DNA of 64,000 nt from the NCBI GenBank assembly GCA_031310005.1, contig CM062379.1, positions 1,922,001 to 1,986,000 on the forward strand, written 5' to 3'. Positions 40,300-53,752 of this stretch are shown here, one piece after another. The stretch is from Dactylellina haptotyla. Its lineage: Eukaryota; Ascomycota; Orbiliomycetes; Orbiliales; Orbiliaceae. Both the position numbers and the translations under genes were made by a program. The notes under the pieces were generated by a model. It saw nothing but the letters and a program-made list of their open reading frames with translations, made no database searches and had not been told where the DNA came from. Position 1 is the first letter of the stretch, and each line of letters begins with the position of its first letter.

Positions 40300-43200
40300 A
40301 TGGTTCTCACATACAACAATGCCCTGGTACCCCACGAACTTCGATTCATCCGTTGGTATCAATGGGCGTCATTCTATGGCTCCCTCGGGCTGATGGGCTT
40401 CCCTCTGCTGATATGGTTCATCAGAGTAGCCATCTACAAGTTTCAGGCATGGAAAGCCAGGCCGCCGAGGCCGCCGGCGTCCTTTTCGGCCAAACACTAC
40501 CTTGCGTCCCGGAGAATGCAAGTACCGACGATGGAGCGTCAAACTTTCCCCGAAAATATCACAACCTTCGGCATGTTTCTGGGCCGCGATGTCAACGAGC
40601 TCTATGAAAGAGGCTTCGAACTTTTGATACTAGACGAACAAGCAGTCGCAACATTACAACGACCACGATTATCAAGTATCCCAGAAGATGAAAATACGCA
40701 AACCTCGAAAGCTGTGAAGGCTGTTCTATGTCACGTCCGAAAACCTTTTTTCGATCAAAATACATCCGCAGAACAGAAATTAGGAGCGGTGGTTGATGCT
40801 GTGCATCGTTTATCTGGCGCTCCCAATTCTTATGGCCTCATGTTGCCAGCAGATATCCTCCCGAAGCCCATGTTAAATGAGCTCTTGTACCATTGCGGCT
40901 ATCTTGGTATTCCCATATTCATACAGAGCTTGCCGCCTTTTACCGATATCTTCGGGCTTGATATGACCCAAATGAGTGGTGTTATATTCGAAAACGCTTG
41001 TATTCATGCTGATGGTGAGCGCAGAGACTTTTTTCAGGCAGCAGAACTCCGATATGGCCTTGGGAGATGTGCCCGGCAGAGAGAAACGCGCTCTGAGTTT
41101 TTCGTGGGATTTCACGATACATGGGAAATCAGACCTCAGCCAGCGGTAGTGAGAAGAGCGTTCAAGCTGGCCAAATTCTTTGGCGCAGCCCTACAAGTTG
41201 CTTCGTCGCGGACTCTGTCTCAAATAGAGGAATGTTTTCCCGCAGAAATGTGCCTTGCAGGGTTCGACTGGTTGAAGCGAGACGATGTTATTCAGCTGCA
41301 TAAGGATTGGGTAGAAGAAAAGAAAGCAATATGCTGTGACGATGACGGGGAATACGAAGTCAGTAGGCTTGATGTCGATTCGCTTCGTGATATTATTCCT
41401 GGAATCGACCAATATCTTCAGCTCTTGCCCGTAAGAGATGAAGGAGATCAGTCATTCTTTTATCCCGACCTTAACCCCGTCAATCCGACGAACTACCACC
41501 TCGAAGCTCCCCGGCGACAGAACTTCTTCACAACATCTAGTCTAAACGACCCCCTCTGCCCTCTAGGTTGCTATGACCTCGGAGAAGAAATTCTTCAGGA
41601 TCACTTCGATGCTGTTCAACAGAGCCAGGAGCACCTACGCGATATCAATATGCTACAACTCGTTGGGGAAGCTCAAGTACATACAATATCCAAAGCATAC
41701 CGAAGACTTCGGTCATACTATATGGAGCAAGTTTCCTCACCGATGATGGAGGAGTACGCTGCCCGCGGCCGAGTCGTTCAACCACTCATCGATGGGCTTG
41801 CCACGGGCCGAATATTCATCTTCCAAGGTCTAGATACAGGCTTCGCAAGCCCAGACAATGATGCCCGACTTTGGGCCGTGAGCAAAGTTCTTCACAGCCG
41901 TGTTGAAGATGATAAGTTACATATTTTTGTATCGCTCAAGGCTCCAGATCTTTTAGGAACAATCCTCCACACTTACCTCGCCGTCGCTGGTGTCGCAAGA
42001 GAAGATCGATTCGATTACGAGATCGATCTAGCTCGGTCCGCTCACCCTGATTTGATAGGTGATATTCTGCCACCAAGGGTACTCGCCGAAATCAATAACG
42101 CTACCTACGCCGAGCAACTTACACTAATTTCACAAATCCAAGTCTCTAACAACAATAAAACTATGTTGATGGAAAAACTAGAAGAAAAATGTCGCGAACT
42201 GCTTATTCAAGATACGACACGGCTTGCTTGGAAGGAAGTGCATGCCAAAAATCTTTTGAATGGAAGTATGAGCAGCTATGATGTCCTCAATCTACGTTTA
42301 ACATGGTATAAAAGACAGGGCGCCCGGCTACTACCATTCCTAGGTAGACTCGATCGGCTTTTCCAAATAGTCGAATCAGTGGTACTGGATGCGCTATACG
42401 CAATCGATCGGGATACCATCAACACAATCACAAAAGCGCTACTCGATGCCTTTGACAAATCCGATCCAAGATTCAGTAGAGTTGACATTCTATCAGACTT
42501 ATTTGCATTAATGGTCTTTTCCGCCTTCCGAAAGTTCGGCTTCGAGGATGTATACCTAGAAGCCACAGATAGATGTCCGCTTTTCCATCAACAGAAAGAC
42601 CAAGCTGGTGTCTTCGCCGAGTTGTGGGTCTTGGGTTCCCAGTGCGAAATCTACTTTGATATAACGCCACGACAATTGGGAGAAGTCATCTACGATAAAT
42701 ACCGAGATCACCTCCGAGCGAACCCTCCCCCGGAAGATGCGTGGAACGGAAAAGATCTGTTCACAGCATATACTAAAATCGAGAATATTGCCGAGCCAGA
42801 AACGAGAATAGAAGCTACAAAGCCTGCGAAGAAAGAGTCGGGAGAGACAATGGAGGGAATCAAAAAATATGGTTATCTCTCCATCTTCTGTCTACCCGGT
42901 ATCATCGATATTTTACTCCTAACATTTCTCGGACGTGGTCTATATTTGACTGGCTTTATGCATGATATTGAGACCCTGATGGCATCATTTGCTTTACTGA
43001 CAGCGCTCTTGATGTGTGCTGGTGTTACAGGCTGGGTTGGTAGTGGTGGTGGATTTTATCTCTTCAATGTAAGTTCAGCAATGTTGCTCATTGTTTTTGG
43101 TCGTGTCTAATAGAAATACAGTTCGCGTTTGATTCGATGAATCATTTTTTCATTTCCCGAATGGTTGGCGGATTTATGCTTTCTTGCGTCGTCAGCGTCT

Positions 43201-46200
43201 GCTGTTTTATAGCGTTTGGATTCCAGTACGGGTGGTACGGCGCGGCTATATTCGTCGCATATTTCAATTTTCTCTCGCCTTATCTTAACTTAATAGGTAT
43301 TCTTGCCACGACACATCGCGACGGTGCGCCTTTGCCATCAGGAAGAAAGGTACTTGCAAAAAGCATGGTGGTACTCGTGATATCTCCAATCACTACAACC
43401 TTCGTTAACGGGCACGATATTGCCATCTACCTTCCCGTTTGTTACCTCTTCTTGTTCGTTCTCCTTTATAATTACCGGAACCTATGTATAACCTGGGCAA
43501 CTTGGCTCGACAATATTGTCTGCATCGATGACAATCAGATCTTGGACTGGTGGGCTGAGGAGTATGCAGGAGGTAACAAAACCGCAGTACCAAAAGACGA
43601 CGAAAGTGCCCGCTCCGCTCTCCTCGACAAAGCGCGAACGCTGTTACTCAAAAGAGTTCGCAGCGCAGACCTCAAGAAACATGGTGTTCTCACCCGATGG
43701 CTTCCTTTAAACGAGACCCCGTTTGTGAAAAAGCTAGTAAATGGTTATCGTGAATCAGTATGGCTATTAAAGAAAGATGCTTTTGGGGCCGATATTCCAG
43801 AGCCATACACTCCAACTTGGCATGTTCAACTGAAAGTCTCGTTGAATACCCAACGTCTTTTTGTTCGTGGTTTGAAGGAACATAGTCCTTTCCAGATGTG
43901 GCGGTATTCCAAATACGATGTATGTTTTGGTTTGTAGAACCCCCAGTAGCATATTTGCTAACACGTTCTTATAGATTGCGCAAAACGTCACTGTCTTCAT
44001 CATAGCTCTGCTCGATCGTTGGGTCGAAATTGCGATGAGTGCTAACGGTTACGTAATTAGCCTGTACATTGAATTCAGAGCGAGATATGGTATTGCTTTT
44101 GGTTTGCTATACTTCTTGTCAGGTGCTATAGCGCTTGATAGCCATATCCAAGGATGCTGGGGAGCAATGGCAGAAAAGTCCAAGAAGAAATTAAAGAGCG
44201 CAGATGCAATGACGAAAGCTTTGAGCGGCGATATTAAGTAAGAGACCTTATTCTATTCAGACCCTTTCATTACTAATCAGAACCCAATAGTCGGAAACGA
44301 GCAATGTACTACAAAGCACTATGGGAGTTACTGCTATATTTAGCGTTTCTTCTCGGTGTGTATACAATGGCACTATGGCTGTTTGTCTACGATGTCGACC
44401 AAACAGTGTTATATTTCGGGTATTGTTATGGGTACTCTGGAGTCCTGATTATGCAAGTACGTCGTTCCTCGTCTTCTCTTAACATCGGATCATACGCCTA
44501 ATTTACTTTCATCCAGTTTAACCGAGTCTTCACCCGAAGTATCAGGGAATACGATTGGGGTATCATGATTTCTGCTACCATTGGATTTTTCACTGGTGTC
44601 ATCCTTCACTCAATACCTCAACTCCACAAGTTCCGTTTCAATGATAGCATCGCCCTTGCCACAGCCGCGACCTTAGGTGTTATTATTAGTTTCTGCCTCA
44701 CGGATTTCTCACCGCAGCCAAAGGAAGAAGAAAACGGAGATACCGACAATGTTGAGAAGACAAACTGGAAACTTTACTCGCAAAAGTATCTAGGACTAAC
44801 ATTAGCTCAACCATGTGTCCACCCAAAACAGTCACCCTTTTCCCCCAATGAGATCCAGCATGTCACCTATTATCCCGGTAACAATTTATCTGACCGCATT
44901 GAGAAGATACTGACAACAAGGAAACCCAGCACTGAGTTATCGAAGGCTCTTCCGGCTCTGTCATCCTACCAAACACAATCTTACATTCGATGGCGTAACG
45001 GCGCAACAAATCTCTACTTGACCACCGCCAGTGGAATGAGGCGGCTTGGATCTTCCCATTCGGTTGCCGTAGGCATAATGCGCGACCTACACCTGGACGT
45101 ATACGCTTTTGTTCCAGGGGTAACCCCCTTATTCGTCCAGGATGACCAGGTCGATATCGTTGCGCATATTCTTGCTGAGGGGCTCCTACATGAAACCTGT
45201 GAGGCCATGTTCTCGCTGTCTCATGGAGATGCTGCACTCGCCGAAACTTGTCTTTCAGACCAAGAAAACTCACTGGTCAGCTACCGAATGCGCATCCAGT
45301 TAGAATTCAGTGATTATCGAAGCTTAACACGAATCTGCGAGAAGACTAACGTTGAGCTTCTCAAGCATCTGAGTTACAGCCAACCAGTTAATCAAAACTG
45401 GGTGACGCTTCCGGAAGACGTCCGAGAAATGATTCTAGCGCAAGTTGAGAACCGAGTTTTCCTACCGACCCCTGATGTTGTAAATTGGATCGGGACGATA
45501 ACAACGGAACCCTGGAGATTGTTTGTTGATCGAACGCTCCTGAGAGTCAAGCAATGTCTCGCTATATATGGAATGGCGAATAAGAATGTCAGCCGAACTG
45601 GTGGCTCACGGCCAGTTTCATATGTCTCAAGAGCTGCATTCGCTCTACCAGATCTTCCACCAACTGACAATATAGAGCTAATGCAAATTAATCACCCTCC
45701 AGAAACAGGCTTCTTAGCGTTCTGCAAGAAAGCTTGGATGTCTTTCTACCACCTGCTATTTGCTGTCACAAAGTACACTGCCATTACCTCTTCTGCAGGG
45801 TACGATTTAGGCCGAGAGCTTTGGTATGCGTTAAGACATAAATGGTATCGCAAGCCGCTTCTATTCCTTATCCTATGGTGCTGGAGGGTATGCCGAAGAG
45901 TTCGAGAGGCTGCAATCACGATCTTCCTTTTACACCACCGACCGGTCATCACCAAGTTATTGAAGGTCGCCAAAGATGGAATACCTCGAATCCTCACAAA
46001 CCGCACGATCACTGTTGATGACCCTCAAAGTCCTATGACTGGATTCTTAACTCGCGAAGGCGACGTTCTCAAATGCGAATACTTTGCCGGCGTATTAACC
46101 GAACCTGGTGATGACAAATCTTGGAGAGGCATGGCTGAATACGATGCTACTCAGCGTCTCAGATCACTCAACGCTGGTTCACTTGACCGTCCGATCCAAA

Positions 46201-49168
46201 CGACGTTTGACTATGACAATTCGGAGAAGTACAGTCGGCACCCAATGTACAAAACAGTCATCAAGGATAATCGTATCGATAAGATACATTACGACGCTCA
46301 AGGCCGGCAGAGCCATGGTAGCATATATGCCGGTGGGCGCGAATGGTATTTCGAGTATCTCTACGCTGTCACGCCACCTACCAGTCGAGAAATTTTGAAG
46401 GCTCGGTATACGTCCCTTGATCCAGATCATGCTGCTATATATTCCGTTTACTGGTGCGTAGTCCCGCTACACGAGGACAGCAACATCAAGAAATGGAAGC
46501 CGTATGATAAGATTACGAGACTAGTATATTCATATATGCACAAATCATGGGATACGACATGGACTTATACTCACCAGCGACACCCAACACTATCCACTGT
46601 TTACCTTGAGGATGATGAAATTCGATTCCAAGACGAGCCGGCACCTGAGGCACTACAGGACATCTACGGTTTTTTCAAGAAGCCCCAAAATCTCGGCTTC
46701 GAATCTGAAGATCTTTTGTACTTCCATTCACCAAGCAGGATTGGATCAGCCTTCGCCGCCAGTCTCGGTAGAGAGAAACCTTCAATGTTTTCTCTCAGCA
46801 ATAAGAGAATTATCTACGGACCTGTCACAACGGCAAAGCTCAGAACAATCCTTTGGCAACAGTGGGCATCCGCCGGTAATCTCGACGCTGTATCTTCTTG
46901 TTATATCGATGAGTTGATACTTCGCGAGGAGCCATTGTTACGACCATACTGGAAGCTTCGAGATCGGGGCCACTTTAGGCGCGCAAATCAATACATTCGA
47001 AACCATATTAACACTATCGCAGCGATCATTGAAATCACGGATGATGTATCTCAGAATACTTGGCTTAGCATCAAAGTTGGCGATCTTCTCACCATGGGAG
47101 GTGCCAAGGACGCGACACATCTGACCCTCAAGCCTGAGGAATGTTATCAGGACACCTACGAAAAGCTCTCAGTAGCATTCCTAGACACAGGTTGTTGGCC
47201 CGATGCACCTGGCGGTGTCAGCAATTGCCGTCGAGATTTGGTCAACGGTCATACCACTATCCGCAACCATGTTCTTACTGAATCCGCCAATGACTACGGC
47301 GTCCCGCGGTACCAGATCGAACGAAATGTCAACTCAATGCAGGTTATCCCGCTTTGGGGCCTCGATGGGAAATTACCGAATCACGGTCTTTTCGATAACC
47401 TTCTTGATACGCAAGTTGAGAACCGTATCAGAGCTACAAACATCAAGAAAGATGTCGTCGGGACATTCATACCATTGCTCAGAACGCTTATCAAAGGCGC
47501 TCGTCAGATCAGATACAGCAACGAGGATTTGGTCACGTATTCTAATGTGTTCCTCAACTTGAACAAGTACTTCGAGGAAAAGGACTACAATAAATCGTGG
47601 CGTGCAAAGGAAACGATAACAGCTTGGCGAGAAGCTTGGACCCAGGAATACGACGATCCAAACATGGTCAACACTTCTACGTACTTTGAGATCGAGCAGC
47701 CAAGTTTATTCGACTTTGATAGTGCCTTGGAGCTCTTCATCTGTTACTTCTTCGTGTATCACTGTAAGATACCAGATGTGTCACCGACGGTCTTCCAGAG
47801 TACGCATCACGGTGTCGGTTCTCTTTACGGTATGATTCTCAAGTTGCGAAAGGGAGTCACTTGGGGCATTTGGGATCACGCAATCATGTGGCGAGAGAGC
47901 TGCTTGAATATTTCGACAGCGCAGTGTTTGTTGGCCATCCCCGTACAGAATATGCTTTTGAGTGTTATGAAGCTCGCCGCGAATCTAGCATACTTCCATG
48001 CGGACGTCCTTCTTCCTTGCACTAGCGTGTACAATCCGTAAGTTTTACTCCTTCATCCTTGCATTCCTTTGAGATCTCAAAGTACCGACTAATTTATCAT
48101 AGTGACTGGGAGGCCGATCTTGGAACTGATTCTGGCCGTCGCCAGTCTAAGAAGGAGTTCAGACGAAAGATCGATCCTGTGACGAACGGTATCGGTAACA
48201 TGGGTTCCTTCCAACCCGTCACGGAGTGCATATCTCCGGAGCCTACCGTTGTCATGTTGTCAAACGTTCAGTTCATTAAAGACGTCAAGAACGCCGTTCA
48301 AGCTGCGGACGTGATAATTAATACTTACGGATTCAAGAATTATCATCTAACGGTCTACGGTGCCATGGACAGAACGCCAGCGTACACTGTTGAAACGCAA
48401 AAGATTATCACTTCTCGTGGTCTGACCGGTCTCGTGAAGCTCGGTGGGTTCGGAAGCCCTAAGACCGTGCTCAAGGAGGCTTGGCTGTTCATGAATTCCA
48501 GTTTGTCGGAAGGTCTACCGTTGGCCATCGGTGAGGCCGCATTGAGCGGTATCCCTATAGTAGCCACGGAAGTCGGTGCCACAGCGCAGGTTCTCACTGA
48601 TCCAGATGACCCGGATGTTCGATACGGAGAAGTCGTACCACCTAACGACCCTATCGCGCTAGCCCGTGCGCAATTGAGTATCCTCGCAATGTTGGGCCCA
48701 TGGGCGAAATACACGACTGATACTGTTCAACCGCCGCCGCTACCTGAGAACTTTACAGACGCGGACAGGGATTGGATTACCAAACGGATGTATGAGAAAG
48801 CAGAGGATAGGAGGAAGTTGGGATTACGGTTGCGAGAGGTGGTGTTGAGAAGTTTCCACGGTGATAGGTACTTGAGAGAGCACGAGCAGATGTACTGGGC
48901 GCAGAGTTTTAGGAGTAAACAGAGGAAGGATGCGGGATTGACAGCACTGGTTGCGAGGCAGAATCGACTGGGCAGAACGAGGAGTATGAGGATCGAGCAG
49001 ACGCCGGAGCAGTATAGTATGTGGGAAAGGGAGGAGAGATGGCAAGATTTCGAAGAGAAGGAGGATCTATGGGGGAAGGTGCAGGGGTTGGTCCCGGGTG
49101 TGAAGAAGAAGGGCGGTGCGAACACTGATGCCGACGATATGAGCTTGCTCGAGGGCGACGAAGTTTGA
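40300..49168 (+). CDS. gt4c: giant multi-TM protein with PelF-like GT4 glycosyltransferase domain (Gt4c/Gtb3-like)
   Basis: Six exons, 40300-43068, 43122-43919, 43975-44237, 44291-44456, 44517-48037 and 48103-49168, stay in frame and encode 2860 residues. Introns are 53-65 bases. A TM segment at about 22-45 is followed by a soluble region (about 80-800) whose first part resembles an alpha/beta barrel ([27 protein letters not shown]). A cluster of ten or more membrane helices spans about 880-1430. The C-terminal third is GT4: [10 protein letters not shown] near 2227 is the PelF-type nucleotide-sugar loop, and [10 protein letters not shown] near 2641 is the E-x7-E motif. In Aspergillus the GT4 of this kind is proposed to polymerise and export galactosaminogalactan at the plasma membrane. 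Exact TM topology was not computed. Neighbouring sph3 and uge3 support the assignment. Confidence 0.88.
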
Positions 49169-50530
49169 TTGTAATTTTAATATCGAATTACTTGTCTGTT
49201 TGTTTTCAATTTTTTATGGTGTTTTTGGATGCAGAGTTTATATAGCAATAAATATACATACGAGGCGTTGATCATGGCCTTTCTGAATTCAAACTTGCCT
49301 TTATATTCAGACCTAAAGTGACTCTTGAGGACAAAAATAAGCCATTCCTTAACTCTCCAAGGTACAAACAGGAATGTTGTGATAGTAAGGTTGGGGTTGC
49401 TATTTTGAACATCCCACGCTGTGTCGGTTATGGTTGCCGGTCTCCCCTGTTGTGCCAAGGGGGCTTGATAACGTTTTTAATCTCAGATATCTCGAACTCA
49501 GATTTGAGGGGAGAGCCAAAACGGAAGCACCGTGTCGTTCCCAAGGCTCCCCTTGGATGTATTCTCGTATCCATGAAATGTATCAGCTGCTAGCGCTCGC
49601 TATGGTAGATTTCAACGTTGTGGCAAGTAATCCGTTACGAGGTGAATTGCGGCACAGAACATCCCCCAGTGCTAGCAGGTCAGCCGTGCCCCAACGACAA
49701 TTAATATATCGTACGATCCGTGATCACGAATTAAACTCGAGCCGATTCGATTCGACCCCTCCCTGTCGGATTAATTAAACCATAACGATGGATACTTTCT
49801 ACCTGGAACTCTAACAAACGTGCAAACGGGACCAAAACACACCGCTGTTCGCGCTTCACGGTCCACTGTGGTCTGGATGCGTGTTGGAACGTGGCTGGCC
49901 TCCGTCGAGAAAAGGCTCTCCGCAACCTCCGAACGTGTCCCCTTCTAATTATAGCCAACTAGATAGATAGTCCGCAGACGGAAGAGCGTCAACCTGACGG
50001 ACGGCAGCCCGCCGGACGTTCTTTTGAATATAGCATCATCCTGTCAGCACCGCCAAGGGCCAATTTCAGGGCCTCGCAGGTTTGGACCGGGGCTGTTCGC
50101 CTTCGCTTGACCTGAAACCCGGTCGTCGTGCACCCTCGCCCTCCTATTCCGCTAATTCCTATTCAATTATTTCTCACCGTCATCTCATCTGGTGAGCACA
50201 AACTCAAACCCACCTCGTCCTCTTCACAGTTCAAAAAGCGGCGTGCCGGCACACCGACCCACTTCCTTCTTCGTCTTCATCCATCCACTCGACTAGTGCC
50301 AAACTGGGCGCTTCGGGAATAGAACCAGGCTGGAGACTAGCCTCTTTACATTCGTCCGTAGCGAGTCAGTCCGGAGACATACGTCGTGGACCTGCCTGCT
50401 CTTTGGGGGCTCTGCGGCTGGAACGCTATTATAACCTGCTACCCTCCCATTCGCTCATAGGCCACCTCCACTTTTACCTACTCCTCCTCATCATCACCAT
50501 CGTCCCTCCATCGACGACAAGCCCGACAAG
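49169..50530. other. intergenic and 5' leader of the GPHR gene
   Basis: No gene is supported in 49.2-50.0 kb. From about 50.1 kb the plus strand becomes C/T-rich up to the start at 50531, as expected for a promoter and leader. Short frames there are compositional. Confidence 0.5.
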
Positions 50531-52288
50531 ATGGATATATACTCGAACCCCCCGGATCTCGACAAGTGCACCGACGATAGCTGTGTGCCGCCAGGCCTCC
50601 GACACCCCCACAGCACATTCTCGACGACATCACTAATACTCACCACACTATCCTCCGTCCCCTTCTTCCTCACCTTCATCCTCGTGGGCCTCTTCGCCTT
50701 CCTACGGGTGTTCCCCTACCTCACAAATGAACAAAACTCCCTCACCAATGGCGGCCGGCTGCTATCGCCCACAAAGGCGTCCCCCACCTTCTCACTGCCC
50801 CCAACTCTCAAACCCGCCCCCTCTACCGTCTCCCGCCGGCTCTCCGCCCTCGTATTCGCAATCACCCTCGGTGCTACAGGCGTACTCTCAGAGCTGATAC
50901 TGTGCGAAATCATGGATTGGGGTGATACCAACGCCCGCTGGCTCTGGTTCCGTTGTACCATCAACGTCCTATTGCTTCTCCTGATCATCGTGGCCCCGTT
51001 ACTCGAGATCTACGCTTTCATCACCAGAAGAGACGAATCCGACCTTATCGCTATATCGTCATCGAAACCGTCCGCATGGAAACGGAGAAGCAGAGGCTTG
51101 GCGATGGTTGTCATGTTTGTCGGATGGCTGTGGCTCTTCTACAAGTTGGGCGACCACCTCCCGCTCCCGCCTGCAGATGAGGTGCTCTTCCCCGACGGCA
51201 GCATGTCGTTTGAGACGACAGCGAAGGGGATCAGCGATGAATGCCTGAGCAGGCTCGGCGTCATCGGAGTTTCCGTATGTTCTCAACTGTTACCACACCG
51301 TATTCAAGATGTAATATTCTAACGCTTTTTAATCTAGTTGATGGCCCTCCTGTCCGGTTTCGGTTGTATCTCCGCCCCCTGGTATTCCTTCACCCGGAAA
51401 TCGAGTCCCGTAACGGAAACAGACCTCCGCCGCGCCCAGGGCGGGCTCGAAGCCACCGTGCAGATGCTCGAAAGCAAACGGTTGAAACTCGCACAGATCG
51501 AACGAAAGCTCAACTCGAACTCGGCCACCGATGGTGGTATGATAAGCAAAATGATGTCCTCCCTGCGCGGCACCGACGAATTGCGGGAAGCGAGTACCCT
51601 CCAGATGGAGATTTCCGGTCTAGTAGCAATGCAGACCAGTCTGTCCACAGAGGTGCATGACATTTCCACTAGGCTGAAGGAACAAGAGAGGGCACACACC
51701 GCTCTGGGGAGGGTGTATGCTATCGTGCAGTTCGGGTTCTCTATATACTGTCTCTACCGCATTTCGTCGACCGTGCTCCTCCGCTTTTCGACGTGGACGA
51801 CCAGCGCAGACACGCACACCTTCTCGCAGAAAGATCCGATTGGAAATATTCTCGCGGTGGTGATAAAGCACTACGATCACGACTTGAATCGGGAGGCGTG
51901 GAGTCGGAATATCGGGTTCGCGTTCTCGGGAGTTATTATTTTCGGGTCGTTGAATTCTGTGGCCATCACGTTTAATATGGTTACCAGGGCTGCGCCGAGC
52001 GTGTGGGGCCATGCGGGGCTCGCACTAGCCGTCAGTCAGATTACCGCCATTTACGTAGTTTCTGCAGCGGTGCTGTTGAGGAGTTCGCTACCGAAAGATA
52101 TGGGCAGCGTGTTGGAGAGCTCACTTGGGGTTATGCTCGATGTGCGATGGGTTGATGGGTGGTTTGATAATTTATTCCTGGTGGGCAGCGTGGTTACTTT
52201 AATCGGTTTGGTGCTTGCGAGGAGATTCGGTGAGGAGGAGAGACTCGCCGAGGAGGATTTGATGGAGAGAGGGAGCAAAATGAATTAG
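50531..52288 (+). CDS. Golgi pH regulator (GPHR/GPR89) family membrane protein
   Basis: Two exons, 50531-51274 and 51338-52288 (intron 63 bases, GTATGT..TCTAG), give 564 residues. The protein has about nine hydrophobic helices, with LGATGVLSELILCEIM, WLWFYKLGD-like and GFGCISAPW segments that are hallmarks of the GPHR family. A cytoplasmic coiled segment (ETDLRRAQGGLEATVQMLESKRLKLAQIERKLN.. in sense) lies at about 270-350. The C-terminal four-helix part contains RNIGFAFSGVIIFGSLNS. GPHR is an anion channel that keeps the Golgi acidic, and plant members were reported as ABA-binding G-protein-like receptors. The fungal protein is longer than the human one (455) through its N-terminus and first cytoplasmic loop. 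The splice restores the conserved VS-LMALLSGFG sequence. Confidence 0.9.
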
Positions 52289-52726
52289 AGCTGGAGTTTG
52301 GATATTTTAATTGGAAGTCGGTGGGAAAGTGTGCAAGTTTACCACTGAGTTATCGGTCCGGTCTATTGGTTTACTAAAAAGCAGAGTGCATTGAACGCAG
52401 GGAGAGTATTTCATTTGTTCTTTTTATTTTCTTTTGGAAAATTTGGCGTTTCTTTTAAAGATTTTATGGGAGATTGGTGTTTCCCTTTATTGGGTTTTGG
52501 GGTATTGCGAGTTTCTTAGATATCCCTCATTCGTTCACGCCGTGTAGATTACTGTACAATTACTTTATACCAACTGACGGCGGACGTCCTGTCATTATTA
52601 CAATTATATTACTATTTTGACTCGTACCACTTGAGATAATTTAAATAAGGAGAGCATGCTCTACCACCGTCGATATCGAACCATTCTTCCATCCACTCAC
52701 TGAGATTGTCACCGTCGTGAATGTAA
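52289..52726. other. intergenic between convergent 3' ends
   Basis: The GPHR gene ends on the left and the next gene ends from the right. The sequence is T-rich, consistent with polyadenylation regions of both. No coding content. Confidence 0.5.
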
Positions 52727-53752
52727 TTATCTCTTCATCACCGCCACCCTCTCCGGTCGTCTACACTTATCGGCCTTCTCGCTCTGCAGGGCATCCTGGC
52801 TGGTACAGTACCCGCCATCCCGTCCAAACTGCTCCTTCAACTTGTCCGCCACATTTCTCGCGTGAACCTTATCGACGCCCACAAACACTAAAGCGAGCTC
52901 CACCTGTTTTACAAAATACCCTGCCTCCGCCTCAGAGATACCCATAAACCTATGCGCAACCTCTATCTTATTCCAGTCGTACGTCTCCCCTACAAACGCC
53001 GAACACCCCATCACCCGTCCCAAATAAGCTTCCATCCCGCTTCGCATCCTTCCCTGCCGGGTACGTTCGTAACACCACCCGCGCCCACCCGTAGGCGCGA
53101 ACTCACCTTTCCCCTTCTTGGAATCGAGAAAGTTGATAGAAGCAGGATATCCGTCTACATTCGCAGATTTATACTCCCCCGTGAAAAATAGCGATAAGTC
53201 TACATACTCGCCCTTGTACGATCCCGGGGAGAGGATGCCCATGTTTATCGGGTGCGTGTACACACTAAAGTTACCTTGAAACGCGACGTCGAGGATTGTT
53301 TTTACAAACGTGGATTGCGAGGATCGAGCGGTTGTTGTGTAGAGCGGGCATATCTGCGCGGGCGAGTATGCTGGCACTTCTATATTTGCCGCTTGTTTGT
53401 ACAGGAAGGATGGTGAAGATGAAGATGAAGATGAAGATGGGGATACCGATGTGGTAGTGGTGTGGGAGGTATTATTGTGACATTTTATATAGTTAATTGG
53501 GTAGGCGGTTGTCGCGAAGGCGAGGAAGGAAGGGAACCAGTAGGTTGCGAATTCGGGGTAAATGAATGGGATGAGGGTGTATACAGTGAGAATGGTGAAG
53601 AGGGCGCTGACGGTCCAGATTACGCCTTCCGCGCGGGAGATTTCAGCGTCGAGGAAGGAGACGGCGGGTTGTGTTGGCTGTGGTGTGGCTTTCTCGGGGT
53701 CGGATTTGGTGGTCGTCGCACAGGAGCGACCGGGGCTGGTGAATGTTGCCAT
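52727..53752 (-). CDS. membrane protein of unknown function with a possible globin-like domain
   Basis: One exon encodes 341 residues. Two hydrophobic segments lie at about 43-65 and 70-87. A Ser run (SSSSSSSS) at about 106-113 comes from GAT/GAA-type triplet repeats on the plus strand. Residues 150-316 form a soluble helical domain ending in CYERTRQGRMRS, YLGRVMGCSAFVGETYDW and EVAHRFMGISEAEAGYFVKQVELALVFVGV. The last segment recalls fungal proteins related to truncated globins, with H267 as a conceivable haem ligand, but this is only a resemblance. No enzymatic motif is seen. It converges on the GPHR gene. The reading frame and composition strongly support a real gene; the function is unassigned. 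Confidence 0.6.
   Translation of the reverse strand: MATFTSPGRSCATTTKSDPEKATPQPTQPAVSFLDAEISRAEGVIWTVSALFTILTVYTLIPFIYPEFATYWFPSFLAFATTAYPINYIKCHNNTSHTTTTSVSPSSSSSSSSPSFLYKQAANIEVPAYSPAQICPLYTTTARSSQSTFVKTILDVAFQGNFSVYTHPINMGILSPGSYKGEYVDLSLFFTGEYKSANVDGYPASINFLDSKKGKGEFAPTGGRGWCYERTRQGRMRSGMEAYLGRVMGCSAFVGETYDWNKIEVAHRFMGISEAEAGYFVKQVELALVFVGVDKVHARNVADKLKEQFGRDGGYCTSQDALQSEKADKCRRPERVAVMKR

Noticed and set aside
52640-52700. possible tRNA (GGTTCGA-like box on the minus strand)
   Set aside because: The bases after the box do not fit the B-box consensus, and no cloverleaf could be drawn.
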